Source: Nemania diffusa
Lineage: Eukaryota; Ascomycota; Sordariomycetes; Xylariales; Xylariaceae
Length of the DNA stretch: 64,000 nt
Assembly: GCA_038501195.1 (NCBI GenBank)
Contig: JBBPUQ010000011.1
Span: 1,054,001-1,118,000 of the forward strand
Direction: 5' to 3'
In this document: positions 35,762-47,528 of the stretch, piece by piece
How the letters are laid out: the number at the start of each line of letters is the position of its first letter
Position numbering within the stretch: position 1 is the stretch's first letter
Translations under genes and position numbers: made by a program
The notes under the pieces: generated by a model
Database searches by the model: none
What the model was told of the DNA's origin: nothing
The model's input: only the letters and a program-made list of their open reading frames with translations

Positions 35762-37516
35762 TCACCATCCCCGTCCTCGATTCCACCCACCACCCCGATA
35801 CCCCTGACCGCGATACTCTCCCCTCCCACCCCGTCCGTACTGCTGGTAGCCGCCGCCGCCATGCTGTTGCTGTTGCGGAGGTGGCGGAGGCGGGGGCGGC
35901 GCGGACCACCCGCCGCCGATGTTAGGCATGGGCGGCATCCAGTTCGGCGCCATGCCGCCAGCGGGCGGCGGCGGTGGCGGCGGAGGCCACGGGCCCTGAT
36001 AATTCGGGGGCGGCGGTAGCGGGATGGGGAACTGGCTGAAGTCGAGAGGTCCTGGCGGGAGGCCCTGCGGCATGAAATTCGGCTGCGGCGGGGGGAACTG
36101 GGGGTTGAGCGGGAGATTGGGCCCCGGCGCAGGGAGGTTCGGGGACTTGGCGTATAGTCTCTGTCGCGATGTTGCTGATGGGGGGCTGTATCCCCGAGAT
36201 CGGGAGCGCGAGCGCGATCTCGAGCTGCTGTACGATCTGCGGCGTTGCCGATCTCGGCTGTGGTCTCGATCGCGGTCGTAGCTTCTGCTTCTGCTCCTGT
36301 TCCGGCTGCGGCTTTTGCTTCGCTGCGAGTCTGGTGACGCTGAGATGCGGCGACGTTTGAATGCCGGGCGCAACGATCCTCGGGATAGGCTTCGTGAGCG
36401 CGATGACGAACGTGACGGAGAGCGTGATGTGCTACGACCACGCCCTCCATTGCTTGGCGCGGCCCCTTTCTTTCGCCGCAGCTTCATCTTTTGGCAGAAC
36501 GAGCGCGACCAGCCGTAATAGGTCTCTCCTCCTATGACTTCTCCCGTGATCTCGTCCAAGATAACCCTCTGGCCCATCTGGTCGATATCTTCTGTACTAT
36601 CGTTGGTAGGCCCGCATTCCCTTGAATAAATCCGGTCCACGTCGGCTAGTAGGTTCTGCACGGCTTTGATGAGTTGCTTGTCAGCGGGTCCAGAAGCGAA
36701 GCGAAGCGGTCTGATCATTTCCGGGTTCATGGGCCTTGTAGAGTTGGGTTCCATCACCGGGAGCCAATTCGCAGCAGGCAGGTCATACCACGGCGAAGTG
36801 GCATCACCATGTATTGTTGGCAGGATGAATGGTACATCTTTAGAAAGTTTGGTAGAGGTATTGGCGAAGCCATTGGTAGAACCATCTGCCGCGGCTACGG
36901 AGTCTTGACTCTGTGGCCCATCGCGGACAGCTTTTCGAAGCTTGTTGATGAAATCAGCTTGATAGTACCGGTTCTGTTCCCATATATCTAGGAGGTCGAG
37001 GAGCTTCTTGGCGTGCTTGGGGGAGTTCGGGAAAGCCGCGGCGCTCTGGACTAGGCTCGGCAGGGCGAGCTCTAGATTTGTCGCAAAGCTAGTGTCCTGA
37101 TCTCGAACGTGGGCTTGGTACAGAAGGTCATTCAGGACGTATAAAATATGCAGACGCTTGCGTTTCGAAGAAGGTTCTCGCGCTTTTCTAGTGGCGGCGA
37201 GGTCGGCAGAGAACGAGCTGGCCAGGGCGACCAGGTACTTGGCCATGGCTGCGACCCTCGCGGGAGAGTGGGCTAGATTTGCGAAGACCCATTGCTTGCA
37301 TTTCTATTGTACGACGTTTAGCTGTCGCGCTATACACGATATTTCAAGAGGCTGTGTTGCTCAAACCTGGACATTGGGCGGAGAGCATCGCGAAACGGTC
37401 GCGTCGAGCCGGCCGAGAAACTCGTCGATCTCGGTGCGCGGGCACGATGTCGGGTCTGCGCGCAGCAGGACCGCCGAGAACGACACCTTGGCTATGGCGA
37501 GCTGTGGCGATGCCAT
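35762..37516 (-). CDS. CID-domain, SR-like protein (CHERP/SCAF family), 563 aa
   Basis: Probably binds the RNA polymerase II C-terminal domain and links transcription to RNA processing in the nucleus (inferred from domains). Two exons, 37516-37367 and 37303-35762. Exon 1 encodes MASPQLAIAKVSFSAVLLRA, the first CID helices. The 63-nt intron has an unusual donor GTTTGA, a CTAAAC branch and AATAG. Residues 1 to about 145 are the CID. A middle conserved block (VPFILPTI, PWYDLPA, GETYYGWSRSFCQKMK) follows, then an Arg/Ser-rich segment (about 325-420), a Pro-rich tail with runs of eight or more Pro, and a Gly/Arg-rich C-terminus (GGGYQQYGRGGRGEYRGQGY). The upstream ATGs at 37603 and 37564 are in frame but unlike family N-termini. 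A 248-codon open frame in another minus frame is a shadow of the repeats. Confidence 0.85.
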
Positions 37517-38307
37517 CGTAGCGGTGGATGAAGTGGTGCGGGCGCAACAGCTAGCAGAGTGCATGCATGTTGTGTTATGAAGGGTTTGGAGAAAGGATGA
37601 CAACTGGTTGGTGTTGCCTCGAAATGCAGGTGTTCTGTTGAAGAGCCTAGAGGTATTATACAGTGGTACCTACGCTAATCACTCCAGTGCACGGCCCACC
37701 ACACCTGCAAGTCATTCTAGCTACCTGCCTGTACTAAGGTACCTACCATCAGCTATCCAAAGAAAGTTAGGTCCCTGTAAGTGTGAGACTTCATTCTCTT
37801 GCTGAGCCTTTTGGATTCTATATGGCTGTTCTGAAGTTTCCAATAGGGTTGTTTTCAATTTTTACCGAGAGAGAGGTTCCCACGGCCAGCAATTAAGTTC
37901 TGTTGTGTGCTAGATATAAGTATCTGCATGTATCTTTCTGACCAGCACAGATTATCGGGACGTTGTACTGCGAGGGACCCGTCACTTTACATCGGAAATA
38001 GGGGTGGTGGACTCTTATAGCTAAAGCAACTGAGATGACATACAACCTATTTTGGCGCATATTCAAGTGCTACAACGTTGAGGAGCAATTGAGGCTCTAA
38101 TGTGCAGCGTGTACTCAAAACTCGGAGCACTGTGAGATCCAGCAAGTACGGCAAAGTGCCGGCATCTCGAGGTAATTTTTCAAAAGTTGAGATATTCACA
38201 ATAAGCCGCCCATTAGCACTTCTAGGTATATGTACATGTTTTTATGCCAGGTCATGACATGTAGCGGTATTCAAATGCGGCCGCCCGACCTCCTCTCATG
38301 ATACGTC
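37517..38307. other. Promoter region of the CID-protein gene
   Basis: No gene was recognised. Scattered TACCTA/GGTACC words occur near 37665-37745. The two flanking genes are both on the minus strand. Confidence 0.5.
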
Positions 38308-38876
38308 TCAGGAAAAGCGATCACCTTTTGGACTTTGAAAAGGCGTACTGCTTTCGTATTTACTCTTTTCAAAGACCCTTTGGCCCTCTGTCGTAGGAGC
38401 ATGTCTCGTCGGGGCGGGATCGGAGCCCGCCTCCTGACTCGGTGAACCGGCGAAATCGTTACTGATGGGCGTGTCGTTGTTACCTGGAGGCGACGTCGAC
38501 TTGGGAGGACTGCTGTCGGGGTACTCGAGGGATTCTATCATGCGCTTCTTACGTTGGGCCTCCTCGAATCGTTGAGCTCGGTCGGCATTGATGCTCTTCT
38601 TGGCGAAGTAGTAGGCGCCTCCACCGGCTGTACCGCATCGCCATATTCGTCAGCAATACATGTCGCGGCATGCCATTACGCCCGGGAGAAGAAGACATAC
38701 CAATGCATAGGGAGCCCCAGCCAGCCCTAGTTACATGATAACCTGAGTCAGTACTCAGGCATCGGCTTATCCATCGAGGAAAGGGGGTCAACACACCAGA
38801 AAGATTTGACCTTGTTCGCAGAAAGTTAGCCTTTTCTTCGTTCAGCCGCCTTTCGAGCAACACATACCGTATTCAT
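38308..38876 (-). CDS. DUF4748-like small mitochondrial protein, 122 aa
   Basis: Four exons: 38876-38868 (9 nt), 38810-38797 (14 nt), 38726-38701 (26 nt) and 38627-38308, joined length 369 nt. The three small exons encode MNTVKSFWAGWGSLCI, which joins AGGGAYYFAKKSINADRAQR in frame. This hydrophobic N-terminus followed by YYFAKKSINADR is the hallmark of short fungal proteins annotated DUF4748, generally thought mitochondrial with one membrane segment. The C-terminal 75 residues are low-complexity Ser/Pro-rich. Introns have donors GTATGT, GTGTGT and GTATGT, and the first contains GGCTAAC. The acceptor of intron 2 (ACTAG rather than CTCAG 16 nt earlier) was chosen because only it keeps the frame. 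Function unknown. Confidence 0.75.
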
Positions 38877-40370
38877 TATGAAGGCTTGACCAATCTGCTA
38901 TCCCAAGTTCCTTAGCTTTTAGGAAATCCGATCAACTAGTATCGATGGATTTCGAAGAATAGGTTCGTAGTAATTGACGTTGACAATGCGCAAAGAAGCA
39001 AGTCAAACTTGGGTAAGGTGAGTATGTAAATAGGTATCTCTGTCATCCGAGCTTCCACTTTTTTTCCCGACCATTACCGCGATATGGCAGGGGTGGCCAG
39101 CAACTCGCAGGAACTAGGCCCGGACTGTCAATTAAGCGGAGACTATTCTGTATACCCGTCACCAACCAACCAGAATCTGCAATGGGCAAGGCTAAGAAGG
39201 AAGATGTCTACCCCACCACGGAGTAGTCCGTCGTCATCAAGGTGGCGCTGGAAAATGGCTAGCCAGGCAGGCAAGCCCAGCCGGTTAGCGGTGCCAGGTA
39301 TCCAAGTAGCGTACCTACCGACCTAAGATATACATGTACATATGTATTGTATATAGAATATGGTACCCGCTGTCAGGGATCTAACTTGCGGCGGGCAGGG
39401 CACCTGTCTTAAGAGCTATTTAGGGACTCGATAGTACTTAATACGGGATATACGTATAGAATTGACACCGCACAGGGAGTAGGGGTGACGAATGCTCAAC
39501 CGACTTTGCTAAGCAGTACTTTTACTTCCCTAGATAATAATCCAAGTTACATCTTCCGGTTGGGTCTTTTTTCTCTGCATATAAGTAATTAGATCAGTTG
39601 CAAATTTTATAGTTATTGGCGGTAATTGGTTTTGAGACACGGGTCAATAAAACAGCCCTTGTTAGTGTGCTGCGGGACGGGTAGGTAGGTACTGTAGGTA
39701 CCTACCTCCTAATACTCTGTAACCTGCTATGTACCTTAGGTACATGCTAAAGCCTTAATGTTGTGATCGACTTTCAATAAGACCGATCCGCAAACCTTAG
39801 CCATCTATGCGTAAGTCCCAAACCTAGCAAACCACATGCGCCGCTTCTTTCACGGTACCTGAGAGGTCTAGGTTACCACTTAACACAGCCCACCAACCTG
39901 TGACACCTACTAAATATATGAGTGTGTACGTGTCGGATCAGTCAGAGTTGTCAAATTACCCCGACAGTCAACCAAACCTCCAATGAACCAGCAAGGGCCA
40001 AGGCGTAAAAGTAACATAACGAATCCCCAGGTTCAGCTATTTCGTCATCGCACAGATCCCGCCTTCGACTTATACAATTCAACACTTACATACTCACGCT
40101 ATACTTCGTACCTCACCATCCAATTTCAACCCCCTCCACTCTTATAAGTCGATACACACAGTCCGTGCATTAAGCCTCCATATACCAACGAGGCTTTCGG
40201 CTATTGGTTGGCTGGCGGTGGCAGTCTTCTGGGCTTGGATATTCCAAAGTCGACTGCTCCCTGCGCCCGAATGGTTCAAGGAAGCTCGCCGCATGAGAAG
40301 GGTATCATGAGAAGAGGAGGTCTGTCTGACTCTGTTTGGCTTCGAGTCAAGTATTCTGTAACCTTGCATC
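38877..40370. other. Divergent promoter region
   Basis: Lies between the divergent DUF4748-like and WD40-phosphatase genes. It has TAGGTA/TACCTA clusters near 39685-39745 and a pyrimidine-rich stretch near 40070-40140 ahead of the phosphatase start. No gene was recognised; the open frames at 39084-39326 and 40208-40399 are unsupported. Confidence 0.5.
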
Positions 40371-43300
40371 ATGGAGCCCGGTCCTCAAGATGGCCTTGAT
40401 GCCTCTTCCCTCGTAAGGCCCATCTCCCATCCAAGTAATAAACCAGTCTAGAGCTCCGTGATGCTAACAGCCACCGCCTTAGAAGCCGGTCTCGTCCTTG
40501 AGGTCTCACTTTGAGAGCATGAACAAGATCAAGGAAGAGCCATCAGCAACACCCTCATCATCGGCGACAGTAGCCACGACAGCAGCCACGACGCCCGTGC
40601 TGGCAAGACAACGGACGCCCTCTCCCAAGCCCCCTCCCGTGCCCGACACTCGACCTGCTCGACCAAAGAGTATGATCCACATAGACACCGGGAGAATCAG
40701 GCCTCAGCCGCCGAACCCTCGCGAATACTCTGCCACTACGCTGCGGCCAACTCAGATCGCGATTCCGCCTCCACTAAGTCCCAGGCCTATCAAGCCACCC
40801 GCTGTCTTGATCGAGCCTCCTCATTCTCCTCCGAATAACAGGGCCCTCTCACTCCCGACAGTAGATGCCGCCACCCTTCTGAACCCCGATCCAACCAAGG
40901 CTCCGGCGACACCTGTTAGTCCTCCTTCTCGACCTTTCAAGATACCGAGTCGACCTACTACCCCGAGTTTTGAACCGCGCCGGTCATCTCCCCGGCCGAG
41001 TGCGAACCAGCCTCCTTCACCACCGCCACCGCGAAGGTCCGCCGAGCTAAGGCGGGACCGCGAAGCAAAACCCTCACCTATAATACCACCTCCCATAAAT
41101 CGAGCAGAAAAACCTAGTGCTCGCCTGTCTACAGTAGGGGATAATGTATCCAAGCTCGAGCTCAAGCCGGCACCGCTGCGGCCAGATCAGCGCTCGCCTT
41201 TTAACACACCACCGACTATGGCGAGTACTCTTGAAAATGAGGAATCGCCACCGATGCTACCAACCCGGCCTGCTCGCTCCATATCCCATGTTCCGAGTAT
41301 TGTCCCGGGCATTGTGAGGACCAATACATTGCCAGCGGCATTCGACCCACCGCCAGTGCATCCGACGACAGCAAATAAATGGAGGGATCAAGAAACGACT
41401 ACGTTCGCGAAGCTACCTCCTGCATCTGCTACTACGAACAACCCGCCGGCACTGCCATCCAGGCCCCCGGCCATCCCCGAGTCAGCTCCCAAAATCCCAG
41501 CCAGCTCGACAATGAAACCTCCACCTCGACCTGTCCGTGCTAGTATCGCTAGTATTCCTGTGACCGAGCCCATAACCGTTAACACGGCAATACCGACTCA
41601 GCAGCCAAAGCGGATATCGTCCACTCCTACCACGCAATTCCCACTTCCCCCTACTCGGACTCATGGTAGGTCCATGACCGTAGATCGGACATCCGAAAGA
41701 ACTCCTTTGGAGCTGCGGGAGCCGCCCAGAAGACTTCCTGCGGCTACAATTCCCGCCGTCAACAGCGACCCTCCAACTACAAGCACGCCAGCTACTACAC
41801 AAATTATAACTGTGTATCCCGATGCATCCAGGATCAATCGGCGGCCACCCTTGGCCAAAAGGGGGATCCATGAGGTTCAAACTAAATATGACCCCAGGAA
41901 ATTTGACGTCTGTGGAGAGTACTTATGCACGAGCGGCTACCTTACTCGGGTATGGAACCTGCTCGATGGTGAGCTCCTCGTGAGCTTTTCTCATGGGGAA
42001 GGCATCAAGGCCACGAGTGTTGCTTTCAAGCCGGGCGTAAACGTCAATCAAGAGGGCTTGAGACTATGGATCGGAAACAATATTGGCGAAATTATAGAAG
42101 TCGATGTAGCGACCCAGTCAATCGTCGGCAGTAAGACAAATCCTCATGGACGGTCCGAAGTCATCAAGATCTTTAGACATTTTAATGAGATGTGGACGTT
42201 AGATGAGGGCGGCACGTTACATGTTTGGGGCCCAGACAGTGATGGGCTTCCAAACTTGAACAACAGCCCCCATCAGACATACAGATTAGCGAAAGGGCAC
42301 ACGTTCTCGATAATTGTTGGGGAGGAATTATGGTACGCGACAGGAAAGGAAATTAGGATATTCGCACCCACGGTTGATGGCAGCAATCAAGTACAAGTCC
42401 TTATGCGCCCCCTGCTATCGGAAGGCGCTGGCGAAATCACATCAGGAACTGTGCTCAAATCGCAGCCTGGAAAAGTCTACTTCGGCCATACCGATGGCAA
42501 AGTGAGCATTTACTCCCAAAAAGATTTCGCATGCTTGAGCGTTCTGAGTATCAGCACTTACAAGATCAACTCGCTGGCTGGTGTGGGTGATTATATTTGG
42601 GCAGCATATAACACCGGAAGGATCTCGATCTACGACGTCCAAAGTTCGCCATGGGTCATGAAGAAGGATTGGCAGGCTCATAATGATAGCCCGGCCTTGG
42701 GACTTATTGCTGACCGTGCCAGCTTTTACAGGCTAGGCCGTCAACAAGTCATATCGCTTGGCGCAGATAATATGGTCAGGGTATGGGACGGCCAGCTCCA
42801 GGACGACTTCTTAGAAAACGAAATGAAGTCAATAGATTCTCAATATTCTGTATTCGAGGATCTTAGAGTTCAAGCCATGACTTGGAACGCCGGGGCATCC
42901 ACACCAAACAGTCTCAGATATGACGAATCCGACGCTGCGTTTATCCAAAATCTCCTACAGTCGAGTAATTGTCCTGACATACTTGTTTTTGGATTTCAAG
43001 AATTGGTCGACTTGGAAGACAAGACGGCCACGGCCAAGCGATTGTTCAAGTCAAAAAAGAAAGACGCGACGGACCAAGAACGGATGAGCCATCAGTATCG
43101 AGATTGGAGGGATTTCTTAGTCCGAAGTCTCGATGATTTTATGCCCGCCGACCACCTATACCACCTGCTTCATACTGCTACTCTCGTTGGACTATTCACC
43201 TGTATCTTCGTTAAGTCAACACTCCGCGACCGAATTCGAAACCTCAGCAGTGCCGACGTCAAGCGAGGGATGGGTGGTCTACATGGCAACAAAGGTGCCA

Positions 43301-43965
43301 TCGTCGTACGTTTCATGGTGGATGACACATCTCTGTGCTTTATCAATTGCCATCTAGCAGCTGGACAATCACACGCTAATTCACGCCATAATGACATCGC
43401 TGCAATCCTAGACAGCTCCATCTTACCAGTGGAGGCGGACCCGAATGTTCGCATAGATAGCTATATCGGTGGCGGCGACGGAACTATGATTCTAGACCAC
43501 GAGCTTTGCCTCCTCAACGGTGACCTCAATTACCGCATCGATACGATGTCGCGCGATACGGTAGTATATGCGGTAAAAGCTAATAATCTCGCCAAACTAC
43601 TCGAGCGTGATCAGCTGCTCGTTGCACGGCGAAGAAATCCAGCCTTTAGACTACGAGCTTTCGATGAAATGCCGATTCAGTTTGCTCCGACCTACAAATA
43701 CGATGTTGGCACCGACAATTACGATACCAGTGAGAAAAAACGATCTCCAGCGTGGTGTGATCGCCTGCTACATCGAGGATCTGGGAGGATACAACAGCTC
43801 GATTACCGTCGACATGAGGTTAGAGTGTCGGACCACCGACCCGTTACCGGTCGGTTCAAATTTACGATTAAAACAATATCGCCCAAGAAGCGCATTCTAG
43901 CGTGGGCAGATTGCCAGCAGCGGTTTGAGGACCTCCAGAAAAAGGAGGCAAATGAAGAAAAGTAA
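40371..43965 (+). CDS. Inositol polyphosphate 5-phosphatase with WD40-like propeller, 1174 aa
   Basis: Predicted to remove the 5-phosphate of phosphoinositides or soluble inositol phosphates in the cytoplasm. Two exons, 40371-40412 and 40483-43965. Exon 1 gives MEPGPQDGLDASSL, and exon 2 continues KPVSSLRSHFESMNK, the conserved start in fungal homologues. The intron has GTAAGG, GATGCTAAC and TTAG. Residues 20 to about 450 are disordered and rich in Pro, Ser and Thr. About 460-800 form a WD40-like propeller (YLTRVWNLLDGELL, LRLWIGNNIGEI, NMVRVWDGQ). The catalytic domain spans about 808-1160, with WNAG, FGFQEL, GGLHGNKGAI, GDLNYR (about 1027), PTYKYD, PAWCDRLL (about 1103) and SDHRPV all intact, so it should be active. 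The layout resembles plant WD40-containing 5PTases. No membrane anchor or SAC domain. Confidence 0.9.
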
Positions 43966-45573
43966 GCAGTTTTAGTTTGGATTGGATGATACATAACTAA
44001 CAGCCTCAGGCTCTCTTATCTTATGAATGTGATCGGGTATGATTTAACGACAAGTAAAGGCCTGATTCAAGATCAGCCCGGGAGGATAAATGGAAAGGCA
44101 AGCCATCATAACGGATAGAATATTACGCTCAAAGCCACTAGGGAGGAAAATAATGAGGCTGAGCCTATGACAATTATTCCCAGAAGAGCATTGTATATTG
44201 CGGTGCCTCAGGGAGCTCGACAAAGAGATAGGAAGAAACGAAGTGCGGGAACATCGACCCGGCGACTGATATACTTGTTCGCAGCGCTGCTCTCAAGACT
44301 GGGGAGTAAGCAGATTCATTTATTGAATGCGAGCGAGAACTCATCCATGTATAGGATGCCATGCATAGACAGAAACAGCATCGAGACCAATATAAACAAA
44401 ATAGACGTCGCTCTGCTGACGAAGCGCAACCCATATAGAAGGCACCATCGCATACGCAATTTCTCATAGACTTTACAGACAGCTTACCCCTTCATAACTA
44501 GCCTCGGTTACGTCACTGCAGCAGGCGGTAAATCCGGGTAGTAGACCTTCAGGTTGATTGGTCAAGCGGCTCCTCCCACGGACCGATTTGGGAATATCGC
44601 ATCTGCATCTTGTTCGCAATCAAGACAGATAACAACATACCGCTTTGTCCCGTACAATCACGCAAATAAAGATAAGCAATCACTATCATTTCACACATGT
44701 CCCGGTGGGAATTCAATTGCCCGGCTCGGTCGCTGGATATAAGTCTTCTTCGCACTTAGCATTATCGCAAAAAAGGGGTTTTTTATTACCTTATACAGGA
44801 CCCAACGCCCGATTGGCCTGGTACCATGTGGAGTCCCGTGGATTTCTCTACGGTCTTTGTGCTCTTGAGTCTAAGATAATGGAGGAAAATTTTCCGGCTT
44901 CTTAGCACTACCACATACAGTAGTACTATCTCTTATTATTACCCCTTCATAACGTAAGATAAATAACCTGTTTATCCCCATTCGCCCTCAATACTCTTCG
45001 CAAGCAGAGCAGAATCGGCCTCCTACTCTGCCCATTAGAGATGATGCTATTAGCCCGGCGTTATCAAGGGTCAGGTTCTATCCAGGTAGTACTGTCGCGA
45101 TTGTTTTTCATCGGAAGGTGGCAAGCTGTCAAACTTTGTTTTGTGGACTGCGATATCGCAGCGTCGGCAACTGTATAAGAAATAGAGTCTGGCCTAGACT
45201 AAGCTACGGCGACAACGGGCGGTTCATTGTTTATCTGCCGGTTGATAGGGCTGAGTGTTTGGTTCCCAGACTGCCTTCACAGAATATACTCAACACCATT
45301 AATCCAATACCATTACTTCCTTGAAGATAGCTAGTCATTCGGTCGTCATCTTTATTGTAGCCAATAGGTAGTCGACCCTGACTCCCGAGAGGCAGACAAC
45401 AAACAGCCTAGATAAATCATCTCATCCTAGAGCCTATATGAAGAAATCAATATTTTAAAAGGCAAACTACCCTATCGCCGACTTAGAAGAGTCGACGCAA
45501 TTCCAAATTGCGGCTCTCTCATACCGGGCCTGCACTATCATTCGCTCACACTCGCCGCCCAGTCGCAGAAACC
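43966..45573. other. Intergenic between two plus-strand genes
   Basis: 3' flank of the phosphatase gene and promoter of the asparaginase gene. Open frames of about 100 codons exist on both strands at 44167-44469 but without introns, motifs or a recognisable product. Nothing else was seen. Confidence 0.5.
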
Positions 45574-47528
45574 ATGGGAGCCTTTCCAACCAGCGCCGCG
45601 GATGGAGCCGCTGTACAGACATATCCAGAATCCAGGGTGCTTCTCATCATCACTGGGGGTACAATATGCATGCAACCCTCTGCAGGTGGGCTCGTGCCTG
45701 TGAATGGGTTCCTCGAGAACGCGATGGCGCCGCGGCCATCATTTAATGATTTATCAGAGAGCGGTATGTGAAAAAATTTAAAGTTATGCGTGCGTACCTG
45801 AATTACACGATACGAATAACTTGCAAGGCAACCCAGAGAGTATCACGGAGGATAATTATGAGTGCATACTTAAGTGATGGCCATCATCCATCATGAAGTT
45901 CATGTCTCGAGTATATTCCGTACGGAGAAGCCAAGAAAGAGTTAAACTCTGACTTATGTGGTGGTGATGGCGGGAAGAAACCACCCCCCCTCCAAGCTAT
46001 CAACATCGAACCAGGGGTGCTGTAGACACATAGCTAACACACGCGAACAGTCACTCTGAGCGCCATCCAAGATGGCAAACCGGTGACTATACCCAGTCTC
46101 CGCACACCACCAAGCTCCTACTCGCGGCACATCCGCTACGCTGCGATCGAGTTCTCGCCACTCCTCGACTCCTCCTCGATCAGCAGCGAGGGCTGGACGT
46201 CAATCGCCTCCGCGATCCAGGAAAACTACCACCTCTTCGACGGCTTCGTCGTGCTCCACGGCACCGACTCACTCGCGTACTCCGCCTCCGCACTATCCTT
46301 CATGCTCTCCGACCTCGGCAAGCCCGTCGTACTCACCGGCTCGCAAGCCTCCATCTTCGCCCTGCAGTCCGACGCCGTGGACAACCTGCTCGGCTCCCTC
46401 ATCGTAGCCGGCACCTTCGCCGTGCCGGAAGTCTGCCTCTTCTTCCACCACGCGCTGTACCGCGGCAACCGCTGCACCAAGGTATCCGCGAGCGCCTTCG
46501 AGGCCTTCGCGTCCCCCAACTGCCCCCCCCTGGCCCGCGTCACGAGCCTCGGCGTGGACGTCGACTGGGCGCGCGTCCTGCGGCCGACGGCCATCCGCCC
46601 CTTCGCCGTCGCCGCGCCCCGCCTCGACACCTCGCACGTCGCGGCCCTGCGCATCTTCCCGGGCATCACGCCCGCCATGGTCGACGGCGTGCTGCGCGTG
46701 CCGCACCTGCGCGGCCTCGTGCTCGAGACCTTCGGCGCGGGCAACGCCCCCGGCGGCGCCGACGGGTCCCTCACGCGCGTCATCGGCGACGCCGTCGCGC
46801 GCGGCGTCGTCGTCGTCAACGTGAGCCAGTGCACCAGCGGCTTCGTGTCCCCGCTGTACGCCCCCGGCTTCGCGCTCGGCGCCGCCGGCGTCGTCTTCGG
46901 GCACGACCTCACCTCGGAGGCCGCGCTCACCAAGCTCGCCTACCTGCTCGCGCTGCTGCCCGAGGGCCCGGCCGCGGAGGTCAGCAGGCGCATGGCGAGG
47001 CCGCTGCGGGGCGAGATGACGGCGCTCGCGACGCCGTCGTTCACGCACCCCCAGGGCGCCCTCGACGTCATCGCCGACGCGGGCTACGCGGCCGAGTACG
47101 AGTACGAGGGCCTGCCGGCGGGCGCCAAGAGCCCGCGGCCGCTGTCGAGGGGGGAGACGGCGTTTGCGGGGCTCGGGTACGCGATCCAGGCGGGGGATCT
47201 GCGCGCCGTCGCGGAGCTGCTCGATGGCGACACTACCGCCTCCTCCACCACCACCACCGCCCCCACGAACAGCGGCAGCGGCAGCGGGGGTCTGCTGCAG
47301 CGCGCCGACTACGCGGGCAACACGGCCGTGCACCTCGCCGCCGTGGGCCCCGACGCGGCCGTGCTGCGCGAGCTCCTGGTGCGCGGGGCGAGCGTGCACG
47401 TGCGCAACCGCGCCAATAACACGCCGCTGTTCCTCGCGGAGAAGATGGGGAACCGCGCGTGCGTGGAGTTGCTGACGGAGGCGGGGGCTGCGCTTTGGGT
47501 TGAGGAGAAGACGGGGAAGGGGACGTAG
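45574..47528 (+). CDS. Type I-like L-asparaginase with C-terminal ankyrin repeats, 555 aa
   Basis: Predicted to hydrolyse asparagine to aspartate and ammonia in the cytosol. Two exons, 45574-45763 and 46051-47528, with a 287-nt intron (GTATGT; AGCTAAC branch; GAACAG). Exon 1 carries the first catalytic-Thr loop (LLIITGGTICMQ, residues 23-34). Exon 2 carries the second, LHGTDSLAYSAS (Thr about 135), then VVLTGSQ and NLLGSLIVAG. After residue 400, PLSRGETAFAGLGYAIQAGD leads to an ankyrin pair (AGNTAVHLAAVG, NNTPLFLAEKMGNRACVELL, about 485-545). Asparaginase followed by ankyrin repeats is the layout of vertebrate ASPG and many fungal homologues. No signal peptide, so it is not the secreted type II enzyme. 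Exon 2 is very GC-rich. A 368-codon open frame on the opposite strand is a by-product of that composition. Confidence 0.9.

Noticed and set aside
35704..36450. 248-codon open frame on the minus strand
   Set aside because: Out-of-frame reading of the Arg/Ser and Pro repeats of the CID-domain gene.
37361..37603. Upstream ATGs for the CID-domain protein
   Set aside because: In frame, but the added residues (SSFLQTLHNTTCM...) are unlike the conserved family start MASPQLAIAK at 37516.
44167..44469. Overlapping open frames of about 100 codons on both strands
   Set aside because: No start context, introns, motif or composition difference; consistent with chance.
46293..47399. 368-codon open frame on the minus strand
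   Set aside because: Antisense to the asparaginase exon; its Arg/Gly/Ala-rich translation is a by-product of very high G+C and no motif is present.
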